Shown one piece after another: positions 1 through 10,720 of a stretch of DNA of 64,000 bases. Source of the stretch: Pilatotrama ljubarskyi (lineage: Eukaryota > Basidiomycota > Agaricomycetes > Polyporales > Polyporaceae); NCBI GenBank assembly GCA_022385805.1, contig MU277707.1:112817-176816 (forward strand), read 5' to 3'. Position 1 is the first letter of the stretch, and each line of letters opens with the position of its first letter. A program made the translations under genes and the position numbers. The notes under the pieces were generated by a model. That model saw only the letters and a list, made by a program, of their open reading frames with translations, made no database searches and had not been told where the DNA came from.

Positions 1-866
1 GCTCGACCAGCTGTTGTTGGACTGGGGACCGTTGTTGTTGCCGTTCCCGCCGTTGTGTTGCGGGCCGGTGGTGATGTTGTTAGCGTTGGACTGGGGCCCG
101 TTGTTGTTGCCGTTCCCGCCGTTCCACTGAGAGCCTACGGAGGCAGCGAAGCCCTTGCCCTCGCCAGAGCCATACTCGAAGCCCTGCGCCACGAACAGAG
201 TTCACGTCAGCGACCCCGCGAGATACAGAACAGCGCAAGAGGGGAACGTACAGCAGGGCCCAAGTCGCGGTTACCATACCACATGGCACCCGCGGGATTG
301 ATCTCGAACCACTCCGCAACGCCCTCCTCAGTGGAAAGTAGCACTGCGCCGGAGTGAGCCTTAATGAAGGGAGTGCCGTAGACAGTAGTCGGGAGGCACT
401 GGACGGCGTCCGCCGTCGTGCGCGCGGCATCGCTGCAGGCCATGTTGTCTGGGAGGAGCATCTCGAGGGTGCCTTCGGTGTCATAGCCCTGTGTATGCGT
501 ATGCAGTATTGAGCCACGTGTAGGTATTGATTCGGACAGTGAATGTACCTTATGCGTGAGCTGGAACCGGTCGAAGCCCTTGTTGGAGAGGTTCCGGGCG
601 ATGAGCCTGATGCCTTGGGAGACGAGCGAAGGGTTGGAGAAGGCGATGACCGCCTTGTAGATGGTGAGGGGCTGCAGGGACGTGGGTTAGCACGGTTCAG
701 AGTCGAAGGATACAAAAAGAACGCTCACTCGAGGTGGGGATGTCGCGGCGATCTTGCCGTCCGCGTTCAAGCTGGAAAGTACAGTAAAATCGTTTGGTCA
801 GCGTAGGTTCTCGCTGGAAGACGCGAGGGATTGGACGAACTTGCGCTGGCTGACGGGAGTGGACAT
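1..866 (-). CDS. Asn/Gly-rich repeat protein, copy A (C-terminal part beyond window edge)
   Basis: Five exons read from right to left: 841-866, 729-771, 549-671, 252-488 and 183 to the window edge. All junctions are GT-AG and in phase (26+43=69 nt, then 123 nt, then 237 nt). The start is the ATG at 866, which opens MSTPVSQR and lies about 100 nt downstream of a TATA box. Exons 1-4 give a 143-residue non-repetitive head with the motifs GYDTEGTLEMLLP, YGTPFIKAHSG and WFEINPAGAMW. The last exon then enters the repeats (SQWNGGNGNNNGPQSN). I see no signal peptide or membrane segment. I do not recognise the head domain. It is a paralogue of copies B (5.0-6.4 kb) and C (10.7-13.5 kb) and has no stop in the visible part, so it may be functional. 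Exon 1 is 15 nt shorter than in B and C. Function unknown. Confidence 0.8.
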
Positions 867-963
867 GATAGAGAGTATCGAAGGGTGCTTTGTCTGTTGC
901 AGAAAGAGCTGGATAGCTGAGAGTGCGAGTGCTGGGGAAACCGAGTCCGCGCCACCCCGCTGG

Positions 964-971
964 TTTATATA
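964..971 (-). promoter_or_regulatory. TATA box of repeat-protein copy A
   Basis: TATATAAA reads on the minus strand about 98 nt before the ATG at 866. The same box occurs at the same distance before copies B and C, so the core promoter was duplicated with the gene. Confidence 0.65.
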
Positions 972-999
972 CTCGAGGCTTGACATTTCTCTGAACGGT

Positions 1000-3780
1000 C
1001 CCGCGGTCACGAACCCTCGGCATCTGTATTCGGCGCGTCCCTTCCATGGTAGCTGTCGCTCCTAAAGATGGGCTGAACTTTGGCGAAGGACAAGACTGAC
1101 AACGGATGCGCCTGTGGCTTCGCGCTATGATGAGTGCCTGAAGAGCTAGTTGATTCAGTGCACTCTACAAGAGATAAGCGAAACACCGGTGTCACTCCGC
1201 GGACGCGCCCCGGAGGATATTCCACCGAGTGAATTACTCACAATTTATTGTGGTTGGCAGGCTAGCGTGGACGTGTCAGCTCCGGGCGCATGAAGCGCGT
1301 GAAGACGTGAAGGTGTGCTCCGGCGTTGAGTAACACGTTGCTTGAAGGATAGTTCCGCGGAGGCAACGGGACTCAGAGCGTTGCAGCAGCCAACGCTGCT
1401 GTACGGGTATCCCTCACAGGGGCTCAATATCAGTCGAGGAGGAATGCAAATCTGTACGTTTACATTTAGTAAGCAACGATATGTGCCATGCGCAGCCTGA
1501 GCTCACCGACGGCATCGGAGTGTTTCTAAGGGTTCTATGCTCTATAAGAGCTGACAACCATCCGCTAGGCGGCCCACCGGAAGCCCCGGAGGGAGCTAGG
1601 AGGGAGCTGGCATGGCTTCTCTAGTCCATTGAAGCAAGGCTGATATTGCTTCTGTCTCTGAAAGCGGTCTTGCTGCGGACGCAGAATTGAGTGCCAGAAC
1701 TTGGGTAGTTGAGTCCTTCGCAGCTAGATCCTGCCGGCTCAGTAACAGATTGGCGAGGCATCGAGCATGTGCATGAGCCGCGGTAGCGGATCCACCGAAG
1801 TTCGCGGACAGCAGATTGTAGTGCATTACTGACACTGCTTAGCATTGAGCGCAGACAGCAGCGGATTTGTATCCTAAGTAGCAGCAGACGTACTGAGCGA
1901 GTACTGGTTCTGCTGTTGGACGAACGCCGCGAAGTACTGCCAGAGGCCCAGAGCGACGAGGACGTAGGCGCCTCTGACTCTCCACTGTATCACGTGCTCC
2001 TCAGACTCCTAGTGGCGGTGGCGGCGCACTTTGCGCTGTCCTGGCGCCGGAGGCAGCGAGACTTGGCTAGCTCTGAGTCTCTGCAGGCCTGCTCTAGGCC
2101 ACTACTCGTAGTAAGCCGTCCTTGGCCTTCTGGCCTGATACAATAGTCGGGAACTTCACGTGTCCGCCGCGGGCTACAGCTTAAAGCTCTTACCGCACTT
2201 CGAGTCGTCCTCACGCAGGCTCGGACCGTATAGCAAGTCATCAATCGATCTAATGCCCAGCGGCCAGGACCGGGGCGTATAGAACAGCAGCCAAGCTACA
2301 GATGAATATCGACGCGCTGCTCTCGCAACTTAGCCACGAGACACTATCTCCAGGCACGGGTCGCATCTGGTCACTATATCGCCCGTATGGACTTCCCGCG
2401 GACTCGGTACGTCTCGCCGAACTCACTGTGCGTGCATGATCATCATGATCATCATGTTCTGCGTACGACAGTAGCGTATCCTGGGGACATGTCAGTCGTT
2501 TGACATAGTATCGACTTAGGCATGGAATCCGAAGACGTCTCGGCTTGACGCCTTCCGTTTCTCAGCGATGAATGATGTGGCAGTGAGTTCCATGCTCCAA
2601 GTTAACCACCAGCCGCGGCTTAAAGCCGTCTTGTAAGCGTCGCACTACTCAGCCTGATGCGACAGAGGACGCAACCCCTGCAGAAATCATACACATCGTT
2701 CCTGGTGCGGCGGCCGCTGCGTTCTCGGCTGATGCCTGCACTGTCGTGGCAGAACGTCGTTGGCGAATGCTGCGCGGTGGTCCCGACTTCAGTCAGTGCC
2801 CATCAACGAGCAGCGTGTACTTATTAGCTCACGCTGATTCAGGATCACAAAATTCCTGGCTATGCCTTCTGCGGTCGGCGAAGCTATGCCGTCGTGGAAG
2901 GTGCGATATCCTAGCAGCATCTTGTCCAGAACCCGCGGACATCGGGACGCTTCGAAGGCTTGGAATTAACCAGATATCGGGGAACGCTGTTGGTAAGCTA
3001 CCATTGCTCATTGACGTTCGAGACAGAAGTATTGATATTGGCGTGCCTCGCTAGGAGCTCGCTCCTACCCATACAGGTGCTGCTTGCATGTGGAAAGCAG
3101 TACCAGTCGTGTTTCATCGCGACGACTTCGGTTCTCCCCTTAAGCTCTAGATGTGGGCATCGTGACGTCTGAGCGCTGCATTCTCGCCTAAGCTCAAGCC
3201 TCCGCCCAAACTGCCGCGTCGGAGTTCAAAGACAGCTTCTACGCTTTACACGGTGAACAACAGCTGAGACGGCCCCGAGCCATATGTGAAGCAGGTGAGC
3301 ATTCCTCCTAATACGCTGCCTCCTGCCAGTGTGGTTTCCGCCCGTCCTTAGTGGTGCTTCTGTATGACAGCGGGGCCGGTTCTAGACGTCGTGGCTGCTG
3401 GTACGCGGCGCGCAGCCGGCCTCAAAGTGTTGGCTCCCGTCCCCGCCGGACTCGAGCTTCCTCACGGCGCCGTACAAAGTCCGCTTGGGAAGTGTCCTCC
3501 CATATGTAAGGTCCTCCCGCCGTTGCCCTCGCGCTGGGCACGTCTCATGTGTAGCATATGACAGGCCAGTAGTGCGATTAGGCTCTTCATCACGCGACCG
3601 AGTCAACGACATCGAGTAGGTCGGGCAAATATAGACGGCAGACGGCACGGCCGTTTTCGGGGCATTGCAGGCGCATCTGATCCCGATCCCGTGAGCCGCT
3701 GGGATTACCCAAGTCCCGCCACTTTCTTCTCACCTTTCTCCCTTGTCTGTCCGCTTGCAGACATACGAGCCGTCTTCTCA
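1000..3780. other. Intergenic part of duplicated unit A, no intact gene
   Basis: This stretch aligns by eye with unit C (about 13.68-16.2 kb) and in parts with unit B (6.6-8.5 kb). Shared blocks include the upstream block near 1230 and 13850 (GTGAATTACTCACAAT), the block near 2527 and 15247 (GAATCCGAAGACGT), and the peptide-like block PEPADIGTLRR at about 2930 versus PEPVDIGTLRE at about 15640. Reading frames in both copies are broken and differ, so I see ancient duplicated sequence and not a conserved gene. A short direct repeat of ATGATC units lies near 2438-2458. Confidence 0.5.
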
Positions 3781-3830
3781 TCGTGCTAGTCATGACAGCA
3801 CCTTGGTCCTCGTCTCCAGCCTCACGCTCG

Positions 3831-4602
3831 TTGCTGCCGACTCCATCGTCCTCGTTGTGACATAGTGGAAGACCTCCAGGTTGAAGCATGCCGCGGATGC
3901 AACCCACGTCAAGACGTCCGTCGTCGATATGCTCGTCCGTGAGGGTAAGTACAATGTGCTCTTGAGTTCCCCTTCTCGTGCCTCAAAGCTTATCATTCAC
4001 TGCCCTTGGCGATGGACACGCCCGATACACTTCGGGTGCATTCTGAATAATTCGCCACGCATGCCGCGAAGCTTGATGTATAGGTCTCTGCGGTCACCAC
4101 CAAGCTCATCTTCGAATTAAACGTCTTTCATCTCATGATCAACCATGTGGAGGTCAGTCACCGATCCTCTCTCTACGATAATACGGCCCCGCTCATCGAC
4201 GATCGCGACTCACAGCTTCATGGGCGACATCTTCAGCGACGTACGTGACTTACACCGCAGCGCGTCGACCACTCTGAGGCCTGACGTCCCGTCTGCAGCC
4301 TCTCCTCTATCTTCGTCTCGCGCTTCATCCTCATGAACCCCCGCGACCTCGACGGGAAGGACGCCGGGCAGGTAACGCTCTCCGGAGGGGCGGGCGATGT
4401 CGGCGCCTCGCACGCGGGCGAGGATGGCTGGATGGCGTCCGAGCGACGCGCCACCATTGTCTTCGCGCGTGCGGGCAGCTTCTTGGACTCGGTGAGGGGA
4501 CCCTTGGAACCCTCGATGGCGCGGCTCGACGATGATGAGGTCGGGAACGCGAGGCAAGGCAGAGTTGAGGACAAGAAGGGTGGCCAGAACGAGAGCGTAT
4601 GA
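3831..4602 (+). pseudogene. DUF6533-type membrane protein remnant, unit A
   Basis: The plus strand keeps the C-terminal part of a fungal DUF6533-like multi-pass membrane protein. It reads VAADSIVLVVT, a stop, then WKTSRLKHAADATHVKT, and after an intron FMGDIFSD and SSIFVSRFILMNPRDLDG. The TAG at 3863-3865 replaces the TGG of unit B (9400-9402), a single G to A change. The intron beginning GTACGT after FMGDIFSD and ending CTGCAG near 4298 is still recognisable. The N-terminal DUF6533 domain and most membrane segments are gone. The tail from 4333 stays open to 4602. The family is normally about 300-400 residues; this is clearly a fragment. Confidence 0.7.
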
Positions 4603-4980
4603 TCTTGGGCCGCTGCAACGTCTGATGGGTGATCACGCGAATTTTGACAGGCAAGGTTAGATACCGTGCCGAGTATGTCTAAAGCTGATACATGAGGACA
4701 TGACCCTCGGGGCTAAGACTACTACCATGTATGCTGTACGACTAACTGCAGCAGCGAACGTGGAACGGTGACCAAAGGAATAATCACATACAGAGCGATA
4801 CCGGATGCCGACTGCATTATCCACTGAAGAACAAACGAGTGTATATTGACTGCAAGAATAGTGAACGGCATACGGTCACAGACAGGTTCGAGGAACATGA
4901 ATGAACGAATGACAGACACGCATATCAAGGAGTGGATTCACCGTAGGCCTACTGCTCAGAGCGTTCAGTCAGCGGACTCC
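4603..4980. other. Boundary between duplicated units A and B, no gene
   Basis: No coding signal. The sequence around 4730-4930 resembles 10300-10500 (shared GTGTATTGACTGCAAG-type stretch and a neighbouring ACAGACAGG-like stretch). The spacer between the DUF6533 remnant and the next repeat-protein gene was therefore part of the tandem unit. Confidence 0.5.
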
Positions 4981-4997
4981 GCAGATCCATAAATTAA

Positions 4998-6432
4998 TAT
5001 CGCATGCGTACCGTAGCCTTCCCGCCGTTCCCGCCGTTGGTCTACGAGCCTGCGACGAAGTCGCCGCTGTTCGACTACGGGCCGTTGTTGTTACCGTTGC
5101 CGGCGTTATACTGAGGGCCACCGAGGAAGCTCGAGGAGTTTGACTGCGGGCTATTACCGTTCCCGTTGCCACCGTTGGTCTGCGAGCCGCCAACGAAGCT
5201 GCCGCTGTTGGACTGGGCGCCGTTGTTGTTTCCATTTCCACCGTTGTGCTGAGGGCCACCGACGAACGTACTGGAGATGGACTGCGGGCCGTTGTTGCTC
5301 CCGTTCCCGCCGTTGGACTGCCAGCCGCCAGCGAAGCCAGCAGAGTTCGACTGGGGACCGTTCCCGTTGCCGTTCCCGCCGTTGAACTGAGGACCGCCGA
5401 GGTGTGTGGTATCGTTCAAATGTGCGCCGTTGCCATTGCCATTGCCGCCGTTGCTCTGAGGGCCGCCGACGAAGCCGGCGATGTTGGACGGCAGGCCGTT
5501 GTTGTTGCCGTTGCCGCCGTTTTACTGAGGCTCGCCTGAATAAGAGGCGTTGTTTGACTGGGGACCGCTCCTGTTACCATTGCCGCCGTTCGTCTGCGAG
5601 CCGCCGACAGAGCCGCCGCTGTTGGACTGCGGGCCGTTGTTGTTACCATTCCCGTCGTTCCACTAAGAGCCTCCGAGGGCGGCGGCGACGGGATGAGCTG
5701 CGGATGTGAACGCGTTCCCCTCGCCCGGACCATAGTCGAATCCCTGCGTCGAAAGCCAACGACATGTCAGGAACACGAGATATCAAGCCGCGCAGGAGGA
5801 GGACGTACAGCAGGTCCCAGCTTCAGCTTCCCAATCCAGATGGGGCCCGCAGGGTTAATGTCGACCCACTGCTCGACGGCGTCGCCGATCGAGACGAGCG
5901 CGGTGCCGGAGTGACCTTTGACGAACGGCGTCCCGTAGATGTCGGGGAGGGACTGCACGGCGCTCGCCGTCGCGCGCACGGCATCGCTGCAGCTGACGCC
6001 ATCCGGGAGGAGCATCTCGAGCGTGCCCTCGGTGTGATAGCCCTGTGTATGCGTGTTGCGGGTTCAGGCATGCGCATTCGTGCGGACAGTGCGGACGGTG
6101 GATGTACCTTGTGTGTGAACAGGAACCAAGTGAAGCCCTGTTTGGCTATCGAGAGCTTTCTGGCGATGGCTCTGATGCCTTCGGCGACGAGGGAGGGCTC
6201 GGAGAAGGCGATTACCGCCTTGTAGATGGTAGGGTACGGCTGTAATGCGAGGTGAGCACGGCGGAGAGTCGGGACAGGACCAAAACACTTACCCCAGATG
6301 AAGATACCGCGGCGGGATCCAGGCTGCAAAGCACGATGAATCAATTCGTCAGCATAGGTCGTCGCAGGGGGACGCTTGGTGCTGGACAAACGTCTGAAAC
6401 CTCGACGTTCTCTGGCTGACGGGAGTCGGCAT
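4998..6432 (-). pseudogene. Asn/Gly-rich repeat protein, copy B, repeat exon interrupted by stops
   Basis: Exons 1-4 are intact and in phase: 6392-6432, 6293-6323, 6108-6239 and 5809-6042. Exon 5 starts at 5743 (GFDYGPGEGNAF) but meets TAG at 5663-5665, exactly at the first repeat glutamine. Reading on in the same frame, the repeats continue for about 220 codons with further stops at 5522-5524 (TAA), 5075-5077 (TAG) and 5042-5044 (TAG), yet without a frameshift. Three of the four stops are CAG to TAG. The array then ends in unrelated codons near 4998. If expressed, a 172-residue head without repeats would result (24+44+78+26). The head keeps GYHTEGTLEMLLP and YGTPFVKGHSG, so it could still be selected. 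I call it a pseudogene of the full-length form. Confidence 0.8.
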
Positions 6433-6524
6433 GGTAGAAGATGGGTAGGGGTAGTGTCTCTGTTGCAGGAAAGGTGGGTGGTTGAAGATGCGAGTGCTGA
6501 GCCTGAGTCCATGCTACCCACGCG

Positions 6525-6532
6525 TTTATATA
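6525..6532 (-). promoter_or_regulatory. TATA box of repeat-protein copy B
   Basis: TATATAAA on the minus strand about 95 nt before the ATG at 6432, matching copies A and C. Confidence 0.6.
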
Positions 6533-6539
6533 CCGGAGG

Positions 6540-9035
6540 ACTTGCAATTTCGTTGCTCGACGTGGCGGTCACCAAGGGTCGTGCATAACTTTTCCGCTGC
6601 CGTCGCTTCTGAGCATGGGTCGAACCTGGGCGACAGACAAGGCTGCCAATCGGCGCGTTGGCGACCTCATGCTACGATGCTGAGAACGAGTTGCGTGAGT
6701 GCACTGGAAGAGGCAGATACGAGGAACCGGTGTCAATTCGCGGATGCGCGACGGAGAATATTGAACCGGATATAATACCCACTCACAATCTATTGTGGTC
6801 GGCTTCCTCGTGTGAACCACTCCCTGGGCGCTTGCAGCATGTGAAGAGGGCGCGAAGGTGGGCTCTGGCGTTAAGTAGCACGCTGCTCGAAGGAGGGTTC
6901 CTCACGGCGCTTGCTGTGGAAGCGCAGCGGGATGGGACTTCGGGGCGTGCGGCGACCAGGCGAAAGGGTATCTATCGGAGCTGCACAATCTAATCAATTT
7001 TGAATACGGTAAGTATACCATGATACGTGTCAAGAGCAGGTCACCAACGACGTTCACAAAGTAGATCTCCGAGGGGTAGGCTGCAGACGCAGGAAACGTA
7101 GGCCTGATATGCTCTGCAACGTCAGCCATTCGAGCACACCTAGATGGTCGGCTTTCAGCGGAGCCTGACATCGCCCTGTCTCTGCCAAGCGCTCTTTCCA
7201 CGGACGTAGAGTCGCCTGATAGTTGAGTCCCTTGTACGAGCTAGACTGGCCGAGGCAGTGACAGATTGGCTGCAGGGAGGGCGGCATCGGGCGTGAATAC
7301 TGTATATGGATGATCCTAGTGGCGTAACCGCAGAACCTCGTGACGGGTACCAATCTTACCACAACAGAGACGTTGCTTGACATGCGCGCGGACATCGGAG
7401 GATTTGTGAAGTGTAGTAGCACATGCACTGGATGTACCGTCGTAGACGTTGAAACGTTGAACTTCGGAACGAGAGGCGCGACTCCTGCCAGTGCCACAAC
7501 GCGAAGGACAGAGGCGCCTATTGTTACCCAGGGTCACGTGCTCGTGCGACCCATCCTCTGGCAGTGGCAGCGCTGGCAGAGCCGGAGTCGCGCTTTCCTG
7601 GAGATGTACACTGTGCGTACATACTTTGTAATGTACCTCCATCGGCTCTGGGTCTCTGCAGATTTGTTGGCCAGAACCAAGATGCTCTCGACCACCTGGC
7701 TGCAGCACAAGTCGAGAATATGACACGTCGGCTGCACCTCCGAGTCAGGCTGGCAGCCTGAAGCTCCCGTGCTGGGTACTGATTCCGACTTGTCTTCAGG
7801 CCTCGGGCTGCAGAGCGAGTCAATGATAGTCCACTTGGTGGCCAGTGGCTACGGTTAGGCCCTACGAGTCCTGGTTTACCTGAAGCTCTTGAAGCTTGAT
7901 GTCCGTGATTCCTCACTCTTCGAGCTGTTGGTCGACGTGCCGTTCCGCCTAAGCTCGTTCACGGCCGCGGGGAGGTTCTCGCCCTCTTGTTTCACGGGCC
8001 GCACTTCATGCGTCGTGCGGAGATCATCGAGCGCGTGGAAAACGGGTGGTTTAAGGGACCTGAGTACGGTCAGGTGGACATGCACTGGATTGACCTGTAT
8101 CGTGTTGGCGGATGCGAATGTGCGTACCGCCTTTGCGATGCATGTGGCAGTATCCTCGGCGTCATGATAGGTCTCACTCACTATTGGCAGCGGAATCGGA
8201 CTCGGATTTGGATGACTTATCCGGAACGAGTCGGGGAATTTGCGAGAGGTGTTTTCGTATCCCCGTCAGACGTATTGAGATGGCAGCGACCCTTTGAGTT
8301 TGTGCGTACATGCACTTCGAGGGTGGCTGAGCACCGATCGTCTGGCACGCACCAGGTTCTGTCCTGTATTGCTATCGACATGATCTTGCTGCTTCCCTCT
8401 ATATGCCGTTGCATTCACAGTGTACTGTAGATTCTATTTAGGCCGCTCACTAAGATTAGTCCGCTTTGGAAGACTCGGGACTTGATGGTATCGTCTTGAT
8501 CACTTCCATCCTTCGGAGACAAATCGCTGCGTCGAACCACAGAACCTGCCCAATTGGGACACTTGCTAGCACAGCCACCACTTTCAGCGCCCACTGTTGG
8601 GACTCGCGGACAAACCGTGAGCTGTTGAACTGACATATATATGGCGGCAGAAGAGCACCAGCCCGGCGAGCTCCCCCTGAACCGGTACATCGTGGTCTTC
8701 CAGAGCAGGATTACAGTTCCGTCTTACTGGCCAATGCCTGACCTCGTAGTCGCGCGTAAGTAGTCTTTCAAGTTCGTCGTTGCCGGCCTTCGAGCGCTCA
8801 CTATCCGCCTCTCTCTCGCGCAAACGCGCGTTGCCACTGGTCGTAAGTCCTACCCCACGTCGCTCAGATTGACGCCTTGCGCTGACTTGGTGTTGTTGCC
8901 ACTGCTTGGATGCACTGTACTCGCGTGGGTAGACATTGTCCTCAGCTTGCTCCCATACTTTTGTGAATCGGTTCGTATCCCCGATTCCCCGATATCCATT
9001 CACTATGAAGCTCACATGAGCACGGCGCAGCCTTT
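6540..9035. other. Intergenic part of unit B, no confident gene
   Basis: The part from 6590 to about 7260 aligns in blocks with units A and C (for example near 7079 and 14186, both close to CGTAGGCCTGA). A plus-strand open frame at 7987-8430 (MFHGPHFMRRAEIIERVENG) and the minus frames near 7316-7916 have no family I recognise and no counterpart in the other units. They may be chance frames or decayed sequence. 8600-9035 probably holds the degraded N-terminal half of the DUF6533 gene that follows. Confidence 0.35.
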
Positions 9036-10358
9036 ATGACTCTGCGTGTCTGCGCGCTCTCTGGGCGTGACTGGCGAACTGCATCGCTCGTATGCTTGCT
9101 CATGGTCGGGCCCATTGCAGATAATGTCGTACGTATCCACGCCCTCTTGTATCCACACAAGGCACGAGCTCGAGCGCTGACTGGATATGGCATCTGCACA
9201 GTGTGCTATCCCGCTGCAGACGCCGGATCACATGCCTCCGCCGTACAACTGTGAAGTCGACAACGTCGTGAGCGTGGCTGTAGACTTGAATAAGTACGCC
9301 GATTTCTTACAAAGTGATCACCGCTGTTTCCTGTCTGTACTCACACCGTTCTTCGCGGATACTCACATCGCCGCGGACTCGATGGCTCTGATCGTGACAT
9401 GGTGGAAGACGTACAGATTGAAGAAAGCCGCGGATGCAGCCCGTGTCAAGACGTCCATCGCGGATTTGCTTCTCCGTGACGGTAAGTACGGCGTCGAGTT
9501 GCTGTCGCATTCTTTACCGCGTACCCTGTAGCGCGATTCACTTGTTGACACTTGGTCGTGCGTAGGTACGATATACTTCGTGTGCGTCTTGTGATACTCC
9601 GCGTGCGAGCACTGCAAGTCGATGTAGTCTGCTTCACTGCAGGAACAATGCTCGTCTTGAATGTCCTCCATGTCATGATCAACCACGTTGATGTCAATGA
9701 CCGAGCAGTGTCGCTGTATCACGGTCTGTTCATGCTCATTCATGCTTGGGACTGTAGCAAGTCTCCTTCATGGGCGACATCGTCAGCGCGTATGTCCCTT
9801 CCTCTGCAGCGTATTGCACCACGCTGACACCTCGTCAACAGCCTCACCTCGATCCTCGCCTCGCGCTTCATGATGAATCTGCGCGACATCGACCGGAAGG
9901 ACATCGGGCAGGTCTCGCGCTCCGCAGACGGCGTCGATACTTGGCATGCGAACGCGAACCCGCGCGAGGAGGGCCAGTGGACGGCGTCCGAGCAGGGCGG
10001 CACGATCGTCTTTGAGCGTGCCGGCGACTTTGTTGACTCAACGGGCGGGCGGTTGGAGCACTCGATGGCGCGGCTCGAGGATGACGAGTCGTGGATCGAA
10101 GGTGAGGAGGTGGGGCAGGTCGATAGCTCCGTAGAGGGCGGAGATGAACACGAGAAGGGCGGTGGGACGAGAGGGCGTAGTCAGGCCGCCCGCTGCAATT
10201 TTAAACAACATATAACGCTATTCATGCAAGCGGAGAGTGGTGCCATCACGAGCATCTCGCAAGCTCTTGCATCGATGCTAGGCTTTGAGACTAGGACTGC
10301 GATGTACTCTGTACGAGCGACCAGAGCAATAATCATAGCATTACTTAGTGTAGAATGA
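9036..10358 (+). pseudogene. DUF6533-type membrane protein, unit B, best-preserved copy
   Basis: Family-typical segments follow in order on the plus strand. LRVCALSGRDWRTASLVCLL (about 9039) is a membrane segment after an arginine-rich turn. SMALIVTWWKTYRLKKAAD (about 9380) is followed by VKTSIADLLLRDG and an intron starting GTAAGT at 9481. TIYF, then GTMLVLNVLHVMINHVDV (about 9648), FMGDIVSA, an intron (GTATGT to CAACAG) and LTSILASRFMMNLRDIDR (about 9845) come next, with an acidic hydrophilic tail open to 10358. The frames between 9250 and 9350 and around 9580-9640 do not join cleanly, and I find no N-terminal DUF6533 motif. I therefore call it a decayed gene, although a rearranged but expressed gene cannot be excluded. 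Function of the family is unknown. Confidence 0.6.
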
Positions 10359-10720
10359 TGGGGTGCAAAGCGATAGCGAGGGCCGACTTGTTCAATGACC
10401 GAAGATGGAACGAGGGTGTATTGACTGCAAGTATAGACGATGCCATACAAATTGCAGACAGGCTCGGGGGATACTAAGGAACGCGGAATACCAGAGGCCA
10501 ACAAACTCAGTCACGGAATGACAAACGAGGGTGGGGCGTTGAATGCGCGGAGAGAGAGCGGCATACGCATTACAGAGGCATGAGGAATACGAGTAAAGGA
10601 GTGACAGATGCGCATATCGAATGGCAGATCAACATCAAAGCTACAGAACGTCCGGGATCAGCGGGCTTCGCAAATACAGATAAACGTCGCAGACTTACCG
10701 TGGTCTCAAGACTGCGAGTT
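10359..10720. other. Spacer between units B and C, no gene
   Basis: No coding signal of its own. It contains the sequence shared with 4730-4930 and the presumed 3' UTR of repeat-protein copy C. Confidence 0.4.

Noticed and set aside
5042..5665. Repeat-induced point mutation as a firm explanation for the copy B stops
   Set aside because: Three CAG to TAG changes are suggestive, but C to T excess across the whole copy was not counted and RIP is not well established in Agaricomycetes.
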